A DNA stretch of 64,000 bases from Candidatus Rokubacteria bacterium 13_1_40CM_69_27 (lineage in GTDB: Bacteria > Methylomirabilota > Methylomirabilia > Rokubacteriales > CSP1-6), in contig MNEF01000106.1 of the NCBI GenBank assembly GCA_001917535.1, positions 1 to 64,000 of the forward strand. The letters are read 5' to 3'. This document shows positions 51,251-60,525 of the stretch, in pieces. A program made the translations under genes and the position numbers. Under the pieces are notes generated by a model, which searched no databases, was not told where the DNA came from, and worked only from the letters and a program-made list of their open reading frames with translations. Every line of letters begins with the position of its first letter. Position 1 is the stretch's first letter.

Positions 51251-52150
51251 TCACCGGGGGCGGCGGGTGGTGGTCAGGGCCACGCCGGCCAGGACCAGCG
51301 CGCCTCCCACGATCTGCCACACGCCGATTGGCTCGGCGAGCAGCGCGGTGGCCAGCAGCACGCCGACGACGGGCTGCAGGTTCATGAAGATCGCCGACCG
51401 GCTTGGTCCCACCACCTGCACCGCCTTGTACCACCAGACATGGGCGACGGCGCCGAGCAGCCCCTGGTACAGCACCACCGACCACGCCAGGCCGGAGCCC
51501 AGGCGCGGCGGAGGGAAGAAGGTCGCGGTGGCGGCCATCGTGGGGATGATGAGGAGCGTGCCCAGCACGTACGCCGCCGTCGTCGCCAGCGCCGGCGAAT
51601 AGGTGGTCAGGACGCGCTTGCCGTAGACGGTGTAGGCGCTCCATCCGGTCAGCGACGCGAGGTTGATAAAGTCCCCGATCCGCAGCTCCTCGGGGCGGAG
51701 CGCCGCCAGTCGGCCGCTGGTGATGACCAGCAGCACGCCCAAGGCGGAGACCGCCGCCCCCAGCCACTGCCCCGCCGCCAGCCGTTCGCCGAGGTACAGG
51801 CGGGCGGCGATGGCCACGATCACCGGTGCGGCGGCCTGCAGGATGACGGCGTTGGACGCGGTCGTGTAGTAGATCGCCAGGTAGCTGAACTGGGTCGAGC
51901 CCCAGATGCCGGCGACAGCCAGGATCATGAACGCGCGGACGGCGCCGGGCCCCAGCCCGCGGACCGTGTCGGCTCCTGCGCGCGCCAGCAGCACGAGGAG
52001 GAACGCCGAGGCGATCGTGCAGCGGACGGCGGCGAGGAAGAACGGCGGGAAATCCTGGAGCGCGAGCTTCGCGGTCGCCGGATAGCTCCCCCAGAGCGTG
52101 ACGATGAGGAGCAGCGCCAGATAGGCGCGGGTTTGACTGGGTCCGGACAC
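51251..52150 (-). CDS. DMT (EamA) family transporter
   Basis: 299 aa, ~10 TM; two EamA repeats (LLLIVTLWGSYPATAKLAL; GWSAYTVYGKRVL). Confidence 0.9.
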   Translation of the reverse strand: MSGPSQTRAYLALLLIVTLWGSYPATAKLALQDFPPFFLAAVRCTIASAFLLVLLARAGADTVRGLGPGAVRAFMILAVAGIWGSTQFSYLAIYYTTASNAVILQAAAPVIVAIAARLYLGERLAAGQWLGAAVSALGVLLVITSGRLAALRPEELRIGDFINLASLTGWSAYTVYGKRVLTTYSPALATTAAYVLGTLLIIPTMAATATFFPPPRLGSGLAWSVVLYQGLLGAVAHVWWYKAVQVVGPSRSAIFMNLQPVVGVLLATALLAEPIGVWQIVGGALVLAGVALTTTRRPR

Positions 52151-52173
52151 CTGCCTATGATAGCGCGCGCGTC

Positions 52174-52644
52174 ATGCCCGACTACATCCTCGAGTCGCGC
52201 GTGTGGCTGCCGAAGCCGCGCGCCGAGGTCTTCGCCTTCTTCGCCGAGCCCGCCAACCTCGCACTGATCACGCCGCCCTGGCTCGGCTTCCGTCTCCTCA
52301 CGCCGGGAGCGGCGATGGCCCGCTGGGCCATCCTGGAGTATCGGATCTGCTGGCTTGGCCTGCCGTTCGCCTGGCGGTCGTTCATCCGCGAGTACGACCC
52401 GCCGGCCTGCTTCGTGGACGTGCAGGTCCGCGGACCGTACGACCGCTGGGAGCATCGTCATCTTTTTCTCGAAGAGCGGGGCGGCACCTGGGTCGAGGAT
52501 CGCGTGACGTACCGGCTGCCGCTGGGATCGCTGGGGCGCGCGGCCCACGGCCTGGTGGTCGGTCGCCAGCTGGCGGCGATCTGGGCGTACCGGCGACGGA
52601 AGCTCACTGAGCTGGTGGCGCCCGCGCTGGACGCCCCCCCGTGA
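52174..52644 (+). CDS. SRPBCC/START-like ligand-binding protein
   Basis: 156 aa; SRVWLPKPRAEVFAFFAEPANLALITPPWLGFRL...WVEDRVTYRLPLG. Confidence 0.85.
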   Translation: MPDYILESRVWLPKPRAEVFAFFAEPANLALITPPWLGFRLLTPGAAMARWAILEYRICWLGLPFAWRSFIREYDPPACFVDVQVRGPYDRWEHRHLFLEERGGTWVEDRVTYRLPLGSLGRAAHGLVVGRQLAAIWAYRRRKLTELVAPALDAPP

Positions 52645-53654
52645 CGCGTCGTACCGCTCGTTCGAGCGCCGGCTTCGCCGGCGCAATCGGATCTGGGGGA
52701 GGCCTGGGAGGGGGCCGTAACGTCCGCCCCCTCCAACGAGACGACCTGGGCGCGCACATGTCCATCGCCGGCGGCCTCTATCGCGCGCTGGAGCGCGGCC
52801 GCGAGGTCGGTTGCTGCACGGTGCAGATCTTCCTCAAGAACCAGCGCCAGTGGTCCGCCCCGCGGCTCCGGGACGAGGACGTGCGCGCCTTCGCCGCCGC
52901 CCGGCGTCAGACCGGCATCCGTCCCGTCTTCGCCCACGGGAGCTACCTCATCAACCTGGCGGCGCCGGATCAGGCGCAGTGGGCGCAGGCGGTCGACGCC
53001 TTCGCCGACGAGCTGGAGCGAGGCGAGGCGCTGGGGCTCAGCTGCGTGGTTATCCACCCCGGCTCTCACCTGGGCGCGGGGGCCGAGACGGGGTTGCGGC
53101 GCGTGACGGCGGCACTCGACGAGGTGACGCGCCGGACCACGGGCTACCGTATCCGGATCGCGCTCGAGAACACGGCCGGCGGCGGTTACACGCTCGGGCG
53201 GACGTTCGCCGAGCTGGGCGCGCTGCTGGCGGGAGCCGCGCGGCCCGAGCGTCTCGGCGTCTGCATCGACACCTGCCACCTCTTCGCCGCCGGTTACGAC
53301 ATCGGCCGGCACCGAGGCTACCAGGCCGCGATCACGGAGTGCGCCCGGACGGTCGGCCTCAGCCGAATCCTCGCCTTCCACCTCAACGACGCGGGGGCGC
53401 CCCGCGGCTCCGGGCTCGACCGTCACCAGCACATCGGCGAGGGTTTTCTGGGGCCCGGCGCCTTCCGGCGGCTGCTCAAGGATCGGCGGTTCGCCCGGAT
53501 TCCCAAGGTGCTTGAGACGCCCAAGGAGCCCGAGCCCCAGGCGGACCGCCGGAACCTTGCGCGGCTGCGCGCGCTCCGGGCTAGCGCGACGTCGTCACGC
53601 CCACCCGTCGGCAGAGCGGCCGCACGGGGCAGAGCGAGCAGCGGGGCGAGATAG
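52641..53654 (+). CDS. nfo: deoxyribonuclease IV (endonuclease IV family); N-terminal ~30 codons overlap repeat A4
   Basis: LGAHMSIAGGLYRALERGREVGCCTVQIFLKN, VIHPGSHLGAG, LGVCIDTCHLFAAGYDI, FHLNDAGAPRGSGLDRHQHIGEG. Confidence 0.9.
   Translation: MTRRTARSSAGFAGAIGSGGGLGGGRNVRPLQRDDLGAHMSIAGGLYRALERGREVGCCTVQIFLKNQRQWSAPRLRDEDVRAFAAARRQTGIRPVFAHGSYLINLAAPDQAQWAQAVDAFADELERGEALGLSCVVIHPGSHLGAGAETGLRRVTAALDEVTRRTTGYRIRIALENTAGGGYTLGRTFAELGALLAGAARPERLGVCIDTCHLFAAGYDIGRHRGYQAAITECARTVGLSRILAFHLNDAGAPRGSGLDRHQHIGEGFLGPGAFRRLLKDRRFARIPKVLETPKEPEPQADRRNLARLRALRASATSSRPPVGRAAARGRASSGAR
52661..52736 (-). repeat. dispersed palindromic repeat family A, copy 4 (reverse orientation)
   Basis: ttcgagcgccggcttcgccggcgcaatcgga...gggggaggcctgggagggggccgtaacgtccgccccctcca; core is the exact reverse complement of the copy 3 core. 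Confidence 0.85.
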
Positions 53655-54228
53655 GCGTGCAGACGTTCTGGCCGAAGCTGACCAGGAGATCGTTGTAGCC
53701 GATCCAGTACCGGCGCGGGAGTTTCGCCCGCAGCGCCATTTCCGTCTTCTCGGGGGTCGGGGTCTTCACGTACCCCAGCCGGTTCGAGATGCGATGGACG
53801 TGCGTGTCGACGCAGATCCCCGGCTTGCCGTAGCCCATGGTCACCACCAGATTGGCGGTCTTCCGGCCCACCCCCTTGAGCGTCAGGAGCTCGTCGATCT
53901 CGTCGGGCACGCGTCCGCCGAAGCGCTCCAGGAGCTCGCGGCAGATCGCGCGGATCACGCGGGCCTTGGTGCGGTAGAAGCCGACGGGGTAGATAGCGCG
54001 CTCGATCCGCGCGGCCGTCAGGCGGAGCATCCCCTCCGGGGTGTCGGCCAGCGCGAACAGCCGCTCGGCGGCGGGCCCCGTGGTCGTATCCTGGGTGCGG
54101 AGCGACAGGATGCACGCGATCAGGACGCGGAAGGGGTCGCGCGTCCGGGCGGCGACGACGGCCAGCGCAGTCGGGTTCCAGCGCGGCTTGGTCCGCTGGA
54201 GCCGGTGAATGACCGCGCCGATCGTCAC
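53581..54228 (-). CDS. nth: endonuclease III
   Basis: 215 aa; HhH LLTLKGVGRKTANLV, VDTHVHRISNRLG, C-terminal CTPISPRCSLCPVRPLC [4Fe-4S]. Confidence 0.95.
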   Translation of the reverse strand: MTIGAVIHRLQRTKPRWNPTALAVVAARTRDPFRVLIACILSLRTQDTTTGPAAERLFALADTPEGMLRLTAARIERAIYPVGFYRTKARVIRAICRELLERFGGRVPDEIDELLTLKGVGRKTANLVVTMGYGKPGICVDTHVHRISNRLGYVKTPTPEKTEMALRAKLPRRYWIGYNDLLVSFGQNVCTPISPRCSLCPVRPLCRRVGVTTSR

Positions 54229-54959
54229 CGCGTGTCCTTGATGGACTCGAGGAGCGTGCGGGCGCGGGGCAGGTCCTTGACGGTCCAGTCGGCGATGCTG
54301 GTCGGCGCCTTCTCGCCGATCACCCGCTCGAGCTCCCGGCGTGCCTCCGCCTGGCGGCCCGTCGCGATCAGGAGGCGGGCAAGGTCGTTCCGGATGACGG
54401 TGAACCTCGGGTCGATCGCCAAACCCTGGCGGTAGTGCTCCTCGGCCTTCTTCCGGTCGCCGCCGAACAGCGCCGGCACCTCGAAGAAAACGTTGCCGGC
54501 CAGCGCGTGCCCCCGGACCGAGCGCGGGTTGAGGCCGAAGATGGTGTTCAGTTCCTCACGGAGCGTGGGCAGGAGGAAGAGCGACCGCATGACGCCTTTG
54601 GTCTGGCCCCAGCGTCCGGTGTTGATCGCGTACCACACGTGGGCTTCCTCGCTCCGGGGCGCCAGCTCCACGGCCCGCTGGCCCAGCTCCCGCCCGCGGG
54701 CGTAGGCGGCCAGCTTGTCCTCGTCGGTGGTGGCGCGGATCTCGCCGTAGAGGAAGTAGATGCGGGAGAGAAGCACGAGCGTCTCGACCTGCCGCTCGCG
54801 CTTGAGCTCCTCTTCGAGGAGGTCGCGGGCCCGGTCGATGCGGGCGGGGTCTTCGTGGTAGCGCGCGATCAGCGCGCGGCCCGCCTCCCGCGGTGTCTCC
54901 GCCGCGGCCGGCGTGGCGAGACAGAGCGCGAGGCCGAGCCCCGCGAGGCGTTTGGACAT
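54225..54959 (-). CDS. TPR-repeat secreted protein
   Basis: 244 aa; signal peptide MSKRLAGLGLALCLATPAAA; TPR-like repeats. Confidence 0.75.
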   Translation of the reverse strand: MSKRLAGLGLALCLATPAAAETPREAGRALIARYHEDPARIDRARDLLEEELKRERQVETLVLLSRIYFLYGEIRATTDEDKLAAYARGRELGQRAVELAPRSEEAHVWYAINTGRWGQTKGVMRSLFLLPTLREELNTIFGLNPRSVRGHALAGNVFFEVPALFGGDRKKAEEHYRQGLAIDPRFTVIRNDLARLLIATGRQAEARRELERVIGEKAPTSIADWTVKDLPRARTLLESIKDTR

Positions 54960-54967
54960 CGCCGCGC

Positions 54968-54996
54968 ACTCTACCGCCCGCCCTCAGGGGTGTCAA
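54968..54996 (-). promoter_or_regulatory. sigma70-like promoter for the TPR gene (probably leaderless)
   Basis: TTGACA-N17-TAGAGT on minus strand, -10 ends 8 nt before ATG at 54959. Confidence 0.55.
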
Positions 54997-55119
54997 TCGA
55001 GAGCGGCGGCCCGAGTTGACACGCGCCCTCGCTTTGCCGATGCTCGGCTCGTGCTCGCGCCCGGCGATCGGCCCTGGGCAGGGGGCAGGAGCGCGAGGGA
55101 TCACGATGACTCTGGACTC

Positions 55120-55575
55120 ATGAGAGCACTCCGGACGCTCGCCGTCGCCTGCGTGGCGGCCTGGCTGGGCGTGATGGCATTCTTCTCCCTGGCCGCGGCG
55201 CCGCTGCTCTTCCGCACGATCGAGCGCGCGAGCGCGGGGCAGGTGGTCGCCGCGCTCCTGCCGCACTATTACCGCTGGGGCATCACGCTCTGCGTCCCGG
55301 CGCTGGTGGCCCTGCTGACGCTGACCCTGGGGACACGGGCGGGGCGTACCCGCCATCTGGCGGGGGCCGTCCTGGCCGGGGCCATGGTCGCGCTGCTCAG
55401 CTGGGCGCTCACCGTGACGTTGCCGGCCGCCGAGGGTGCCCGCCGCGCGGGGGACACCGAGCGGTTCACGGCCGCGCACCGGAGCGCCATGCGCCTCAAT
55501 CTCCTGACGATGCTCTGCGGGGCGGGCCTGGTCGCGCTCGAAGCGTTCACCGGGGCCGGGCGGCGGGACGAATGA
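55120..55575 (+). CDS. DUF4149-like membrane protein
   Basis: ATG 55120 in frame with ORF 54913..55575; 4 TM segments. Confidence 0.65.
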   Translation: MRALRTLAVACVAAWLGVMAFFSLAAAPLLFRTIERASAGQVVAALLPHYYRWGITLCVPALVALLTLTLGTRAGRTRHLAGAVLAGAMVALLSWALTVTLPAAEGARRAGDTERFTAAHRSAMRLNLLTMLCGAGLVALEAFTGAGRRDE

Positions 55576-56017
55576 AGGCGATGAGCGCGGCGAGACGATC
55601 CGGAACCGCCTCCGCCGGCTCATGGGCCAGCGCCTCGCCGGCGGCCAGGGCGAGCCAGGCCAGCATATCCGTGGGGACGTCGCTGCGCGTGGCCCCCGCG
55701 CGCTCAAGCAGATCGCCGAGCGCCAGGCGCACCTGCTCGCGCGCCCACGCCAGCGCCAGCGCCCGCGACTTTTCGCGCCCGCGACGCGGCCCGTGGGGCG
55801 ATCGCGCCTCGCGCGGCGGCTCGACGTAGCTCAGACGGGCGAGCGCTTCGCCGAGCGCCTCACCGGGCGGGCGGCCTCCGCGCGCGAGCGCGGCGAGCTC
55901 GCGGGCCACGCGGAGCAGCCTCGCCTCCTCCGGACCCGGTGGTCCACTCGGCCGCGTCGCCGCCGCCGGAGGCGATGGGCGCGACGCACGCCGCGGCTTC
56001 CTGCGCCTCGAAGCCAT
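55547..56017 (-). CDS. hypothetical protein
   Basis: 156 aa ORF filling the gap; no recognised motif. Confidence 0.45.
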   Translation of the reverse strand: MASRRRKPRRASRPSPPAAATRPSGPPGPEEARLLRVARELAALARGGRPPGEALGEALARLSYVEPPREARSPHGPRRGREKSRALALAWAREQVRLALGDLLERAGATRSDVPTDMLAWLALAAGEALAHEPAEAVPDRLAALIAFIRPAARPR

Positions 56018-56088
56018 GACCGCTCAACCATAGCAAGGGTTCACGCGCTCAGGTGGCAGTCGCCTTGCACAAGCTTGGACCGGGGGGA

Positions 56089-56757
56089 ATGATGTTTCGA
56101 CGCATCAGCCTGACAGCGTGCACGCTCGTGCTGGGGCTCACCCTCGCGGCGGGCGCCGACGAAGTCATCACCGGCACGGTCGTCCGCGTGGATGAACACG
56201 CGGGTGTGATCGTGCTCGACGACGCGCGAATGTACAGAGTCGCCGATGGCGGCGCCGTGCTGGTGAACAGCCAAGCGATGGAGCTGCGGGAGATCGAGCC
56301 CGGAACGAGAGTGGTCATCCGCTCCGGCCAGCCGGTCGAGTACCGCGACGGTCAGTACGTCGTCATCACCCAGCCGGAGCCCGCCGCATCGCCCGCCACC
56401 ACGGTCGTGACGCCGCCGCCGGCGCCGATCACCCTGACGGAGGGTGCGATCACGGGCACCGTGTCAAGCGTCGACGAGCCCGCCAGCGTGGTGGTCCTCA
56501 GTGACGGGCGCATGGTGCAGATCGGGCCGAAGACCATCATCCTCGCCGACGGCCGGCCGATCCACCTCGCCGCGCTCAAGCCCGGCGCGAAGGTGATCAT
56601 CAGTGCGGTCAATCCCGTCGTCTACCGCAACGGCCGCTACGCCTTGCTCAACTCGGGCTTCCGTGATTCGGGGACCGGCAGCTCGCTAACGTGGGACTCG
56701 CAGTGGGCGGGGTACGAGGTGGAGATCGAACACGGCGGCATGCAGATCCAGTCGTAA
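56089..56757 (+). CDS. secreted protein with two tandem homologous domains
   Basis: Signal peptide MMFRRISLTACTLVLGLTLAAGA; internal repeats ITGTVVRVDEHAGVIVLDDARMYRV.. and ITGTVSSVDEPASVVVLSDGRMVQI.. Confidence 0.65.
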   Translation: MMFRRISLTACTLVLGLTLAAGADEVITGTVVRVDEHAGVIVLDDARMYRVADGGAVLVNSQAMELREIEPGTRVVIRSGQPVEYRDGQYVVITQPEPAASPATTVVTPPPAPITLTEGAITGTVSSVDEPASVVVLSDGRMVQIGPKTIILADGRPIHLAALKPGAKVIISAVNPVVYRNGRYALLNSGFRDSGTGSSLTWDSQWAGYEVEIEHGGMQIQS

Positions 56758-56818
56758 CCGCGCCTGGATGCTCGCGCGTCCGCCCCCATCGGGCGCTGAC
56801 GCCGGCTGAGGGAGGGGA

Positions 56819-56870
56819 CGGGGCAGGCTCTGCCGGCGAGTTGTTTTTCGAAGCCGGAGAGCCTGCCCCG
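56819..56870. terminator. hairpin between convergent genes (candidate bidirectional terminator)
   Basis: CGGGGCAGGCTCT(G)CCGGC - 15-nt loop with TTTTT - GCCGGAGAGCCTGCCCCG, 18 bp with one bulge. Confidence 0.65.
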
Positions 56871-56874
56871 CCCC

Positions 56875-58103
56875 TCACTCGTACCGGAGCGCCTCGATTG
56901 GGTCGAGCCGCGCGGCTTTGCGCGCGGGATAGAAGCCGAAGAAGATCCCGATCGCGGCGGCGAAGCCGAAGGCCAGCGCGATGGCCTCCGGAGCGACCAG
57001 GGTGCGCCACTCGGCGAAGTAGCTGATGGTCCGGGAGCCCGCCAGCCCCAGCGCGATCCCGATCACGCCGCCGATCAACGACAGCGTAATGGCCTCGACC
57101 AGGAACTGCAGCAGGATGTCCCGGCCGCGCGCGCCCACCGCCATGCGAAGCCCGATCTCACGCGTCCTCTCGGTGACCGAGACCAGCATGATGTTCATGA
57201 TCCCGATACCGCCGACGAGCAGCGACACGGAGGCGATGGCGGCGAGCAGGTAGGTCATCACCCGCGTGGACTCCTCCTGCGTCTGGAGCACCTCGGACAG
57301 GTTGCGCAGGGAGAAGTCGTCGTCCTGGTTGGGCTGGAGGCGATGGCGCTGGCGCAGCAGGGCGCGGATCTGCGACTCCGCCTCGGTCATGTCCTCGCCC
57401 TGCCGCACCTTGACTGAAATGGAGCCGACGGAGCGGTAGTTGGCCTGCGCCGCCCCCAGCACCTTTTTTTTCGCCGTCGACAGTGGGATCAGGATGACGT
57501 CGTCCTGGTCCTGGCCCCAGGAGGTTTGCCCCTTGCGCGAGAGCAGGCCCACCACGGTGAACGGCACCTTCTTGATGCGAATAGTCTGGCCCAGCGGGTC
57601 AGCGTCGCCGAAGAGGTTGAGCGCGGTCGTCTGGCCGATGAGCGCGACCTTCGTCGCCCCGTCGACGTCGTCCGGCGCGATGGGCCGGCCGGCGTCCAGC
57701 CCCCAATCGCGGGCCTCGAGGTAGTCCACCGTCACGCCCTGGATCCCCGTGGCCCAGTTGAGGTTACCGTAAACGACCTGGGCGGAGCCGCGATTCGACG
57801 GCGCGGCCACCTGCACGGTGGGGATCTCGCGCGCGATGGCGGCGGCGTCGTCCTCGGTGATGGTGAGCTGGCTGCCCTGACCGAGCCGGATGCCGCTGCT
57901 CGTGATGCTGCCGGACAAGACGATGATGAGGTTCGATCCGAGACTCTGGATCTGCTCGGCGACCCGTGCCTGCGCGCCTGAGCCCACGCTCACCATCGCG
58001 ATCACCGCGCCGACGCCGATGATGATCCCGAGCATTGTGAGCGCGCTCCGGAGCTTGTTGACCCGCAACGCGCGGAGGGCTATACGCGCGGACTGCAAAA
58101 TGT

Positions 58104-58107
<4 letters not shown>
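56875..58107 (-). CDS. macB: ABC transporter permease (MacB/FtsX family)
   Basis: 410 aa; [64 protein letters not shown]. Confidence 0.92.
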
Positions 58108-58844
<737 letters not shown>

Positions 58845-58845
58845 G

Positions 58846-60480
58846 CTAGAGCCTCAGCCGCGGCCCGCCACCTGCCGGTCCTCCCTGGGGCCTGTTCTGG
58901 CCGCCCGCGCCCAGGGTGCCCACGATGACCTCCTGGCCTTCCTTCAGCTCGCCGCCCAGCACCTCGGTGAAGGTGCCGTCGCTGAGCCCCAGCATGACCG
59001 GCACGGCTTTGGGCCGCCCGTCGGGACCGGGACCGAAGACGCGCCCGGGAGTCCCGCCGCCGCGCCCCTCGGCCGGGAACTGGTCATAGCGCGCGCGCTG
59101 CTCGGCGGTCAGCATCTCGCGGATGCGGGCCCGCATCGTCTCGAGGATCTGCTGGGCGCGGGACTCGCTCAGCCCCGCGCTCTGCAGCGCCTGGAGCTGG
59201 CTGCGCCTGTCCGTAAGGATCGGATCGAGCTTCGCTTGCTGCTCGGCGGTGAGCCCCAGGCCGCGCACGAGACCCTCGCGCAGGTTCTCGCCCAGCCCAG
59301 GCCGGCTCGGCGACGCGCCCCCGCTGGCCCGGGGGGCGGCCTCGCCCGCCTCGGCGCCGGCAGGACGGAACCTGAGCGAAGCGTTCGGGATCTTGAGGAC
59401 GTTCGGCTTCTCGGCGATGACCAGCTTCACGTTGGCGGTCATGCCGGGCAGGAGCTTGCCATCCGGGTTGGCGACCGCGACGATCACGATGTAGGTGACG
59501 ACGTTCTGGTTGACCACCGGCGCTTTGCGGATCTGGGTCACACGACCGCTGAACGTCTCGCCGGCGAAGGCGTCCACGGTGAAGGTTGCGATGCCGTCCA
59601 GCCGGACCTTGCCGATGTCAGCCTCGTCCACGCTGGTCTCGACCTGCATCTGTGTGAGGTCCTGGGCGATCGTGAAGAGCGTGGGGGCCTGGAGGCTCGC
59701 GGCCACGGTCTGCCCGACATCGACGGTGCGAGAGACGACGACGCCGTCCACCGGGGCCACGATGACGGTGTGCTCCAGATTGATTTCGGCTTGGCGCAGG
59801 TTGGCCTCGTTCTGGGCCACGATGGCCTTGGCGTTCTTGAGCTGGGCCTCGGCGACTTTAAGCTGGGCCTCGGCCGAGGTCACCGCCGCGGCCTGGGCAC
59901 GCTCCTGGGCCACCGTGGCTTCGTGCTGCGCCACGGCCGAGTCGAACTGCACTTGCGCGGCGTCGAGGTCAGACTGGGCGATCAGGTCTCTCTGGCGGAG
60001 CTCCTGCTGGCGACTGACATTCCGCCGCCCGTCCGCCACCGCCACCTGAGCCTTGACCGTCTGAGCCTTCGCAGAGGCCAGGGCGGCCTTGGCATTGGCG
60101 AGGTCGGCCCGGGTCTTCTCGACCACCGCCTCCTGGTTAGCCATTGCCGCTCGGGCCGCCTCCAGCTGCGCTTTGGCTTGATTGACCTGGGCCTGGAGCA
60201 TCTCGGGGTCGATCCGAGCGATGACCTGTCCTTTCTTCACCGGCGAGTTGAAGTCGACGTAGAGGTTCTTGATGTTTCCCGAAACCTGGCTGCCGACGAG
60301 CACGGTGATGACGGCGTTGAGGTTGCCGGTGGCGGAGACAGCGGCGGTGAGGGGACCCCGCTCGACCCGGGCCAGGCGGTACTGCTGGCCCTGGCCCCGG
60401 CTCTGGACGTACAAGTACCCCCAGACGCCGGTGGCGACGACGAGCACGACGAGCCCGAGCCAGACGAGACGCTTCATCAA
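58846..60480 (-). CDS. macA: periplasmic adaptor subunit (MacA/HlyD family) with LTxxQ-containing insertion
   Basis: 544 aa; [26 protein letters not shown], long coiled coil, [16 protein letters not shown]. Confidence 0.9.
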   Translation of the reverse strand: MMKRLVWLGLVVLVVATGVWGYLYVQSRGQGQQYRLARVERGPLTAAVSATGNLNAVITVLVGSQVSGNIKNLYVDFNSPVKKGQVIARIDPEMLQAQVNQAKAQLEAARAAMANQEAVVEKTRADLANAKAALASAKAQTVKAQVAVADGRRNVSRQQELRQRDLIAQSDLDAAQVQFDSAVAQHEATVAQERAQAAAVTSAEAQLKVAEAQLKNAKAIVAQNEANLRQAEINLEHTVIVAPVDGVVVSRTVDVGQTVAASLQAPTLFTIAQDLTQMQVETSVDEADIGKVRLDGIATFTVDAFAGETFSGRVTQIRKAPVVNQNVVTYIVIVAVANPDGKLLPGMTANVKLVIAEKPNVLKIPNASLRFRPAGAEAGEAAPRASGGASPSRPGLGENLREGLVRGLGLTAEQQAKLDPILTDRRSQLQALQSAGLSESRAQQILETMRARIREMLTAEQRARYDQFPAEGRGGGTPGRVFGPGPDGRPKAVPVMLGLSDGTFTEVLGGELKEGQEVIVGTLGAGGQNRPQGGPAGGGPRLRL

Positions 60481-60525
60481 ATATTAGACGGCGTTAGCCG
60501 GGCTGTGTTTACCCCTTCGTCCAGC

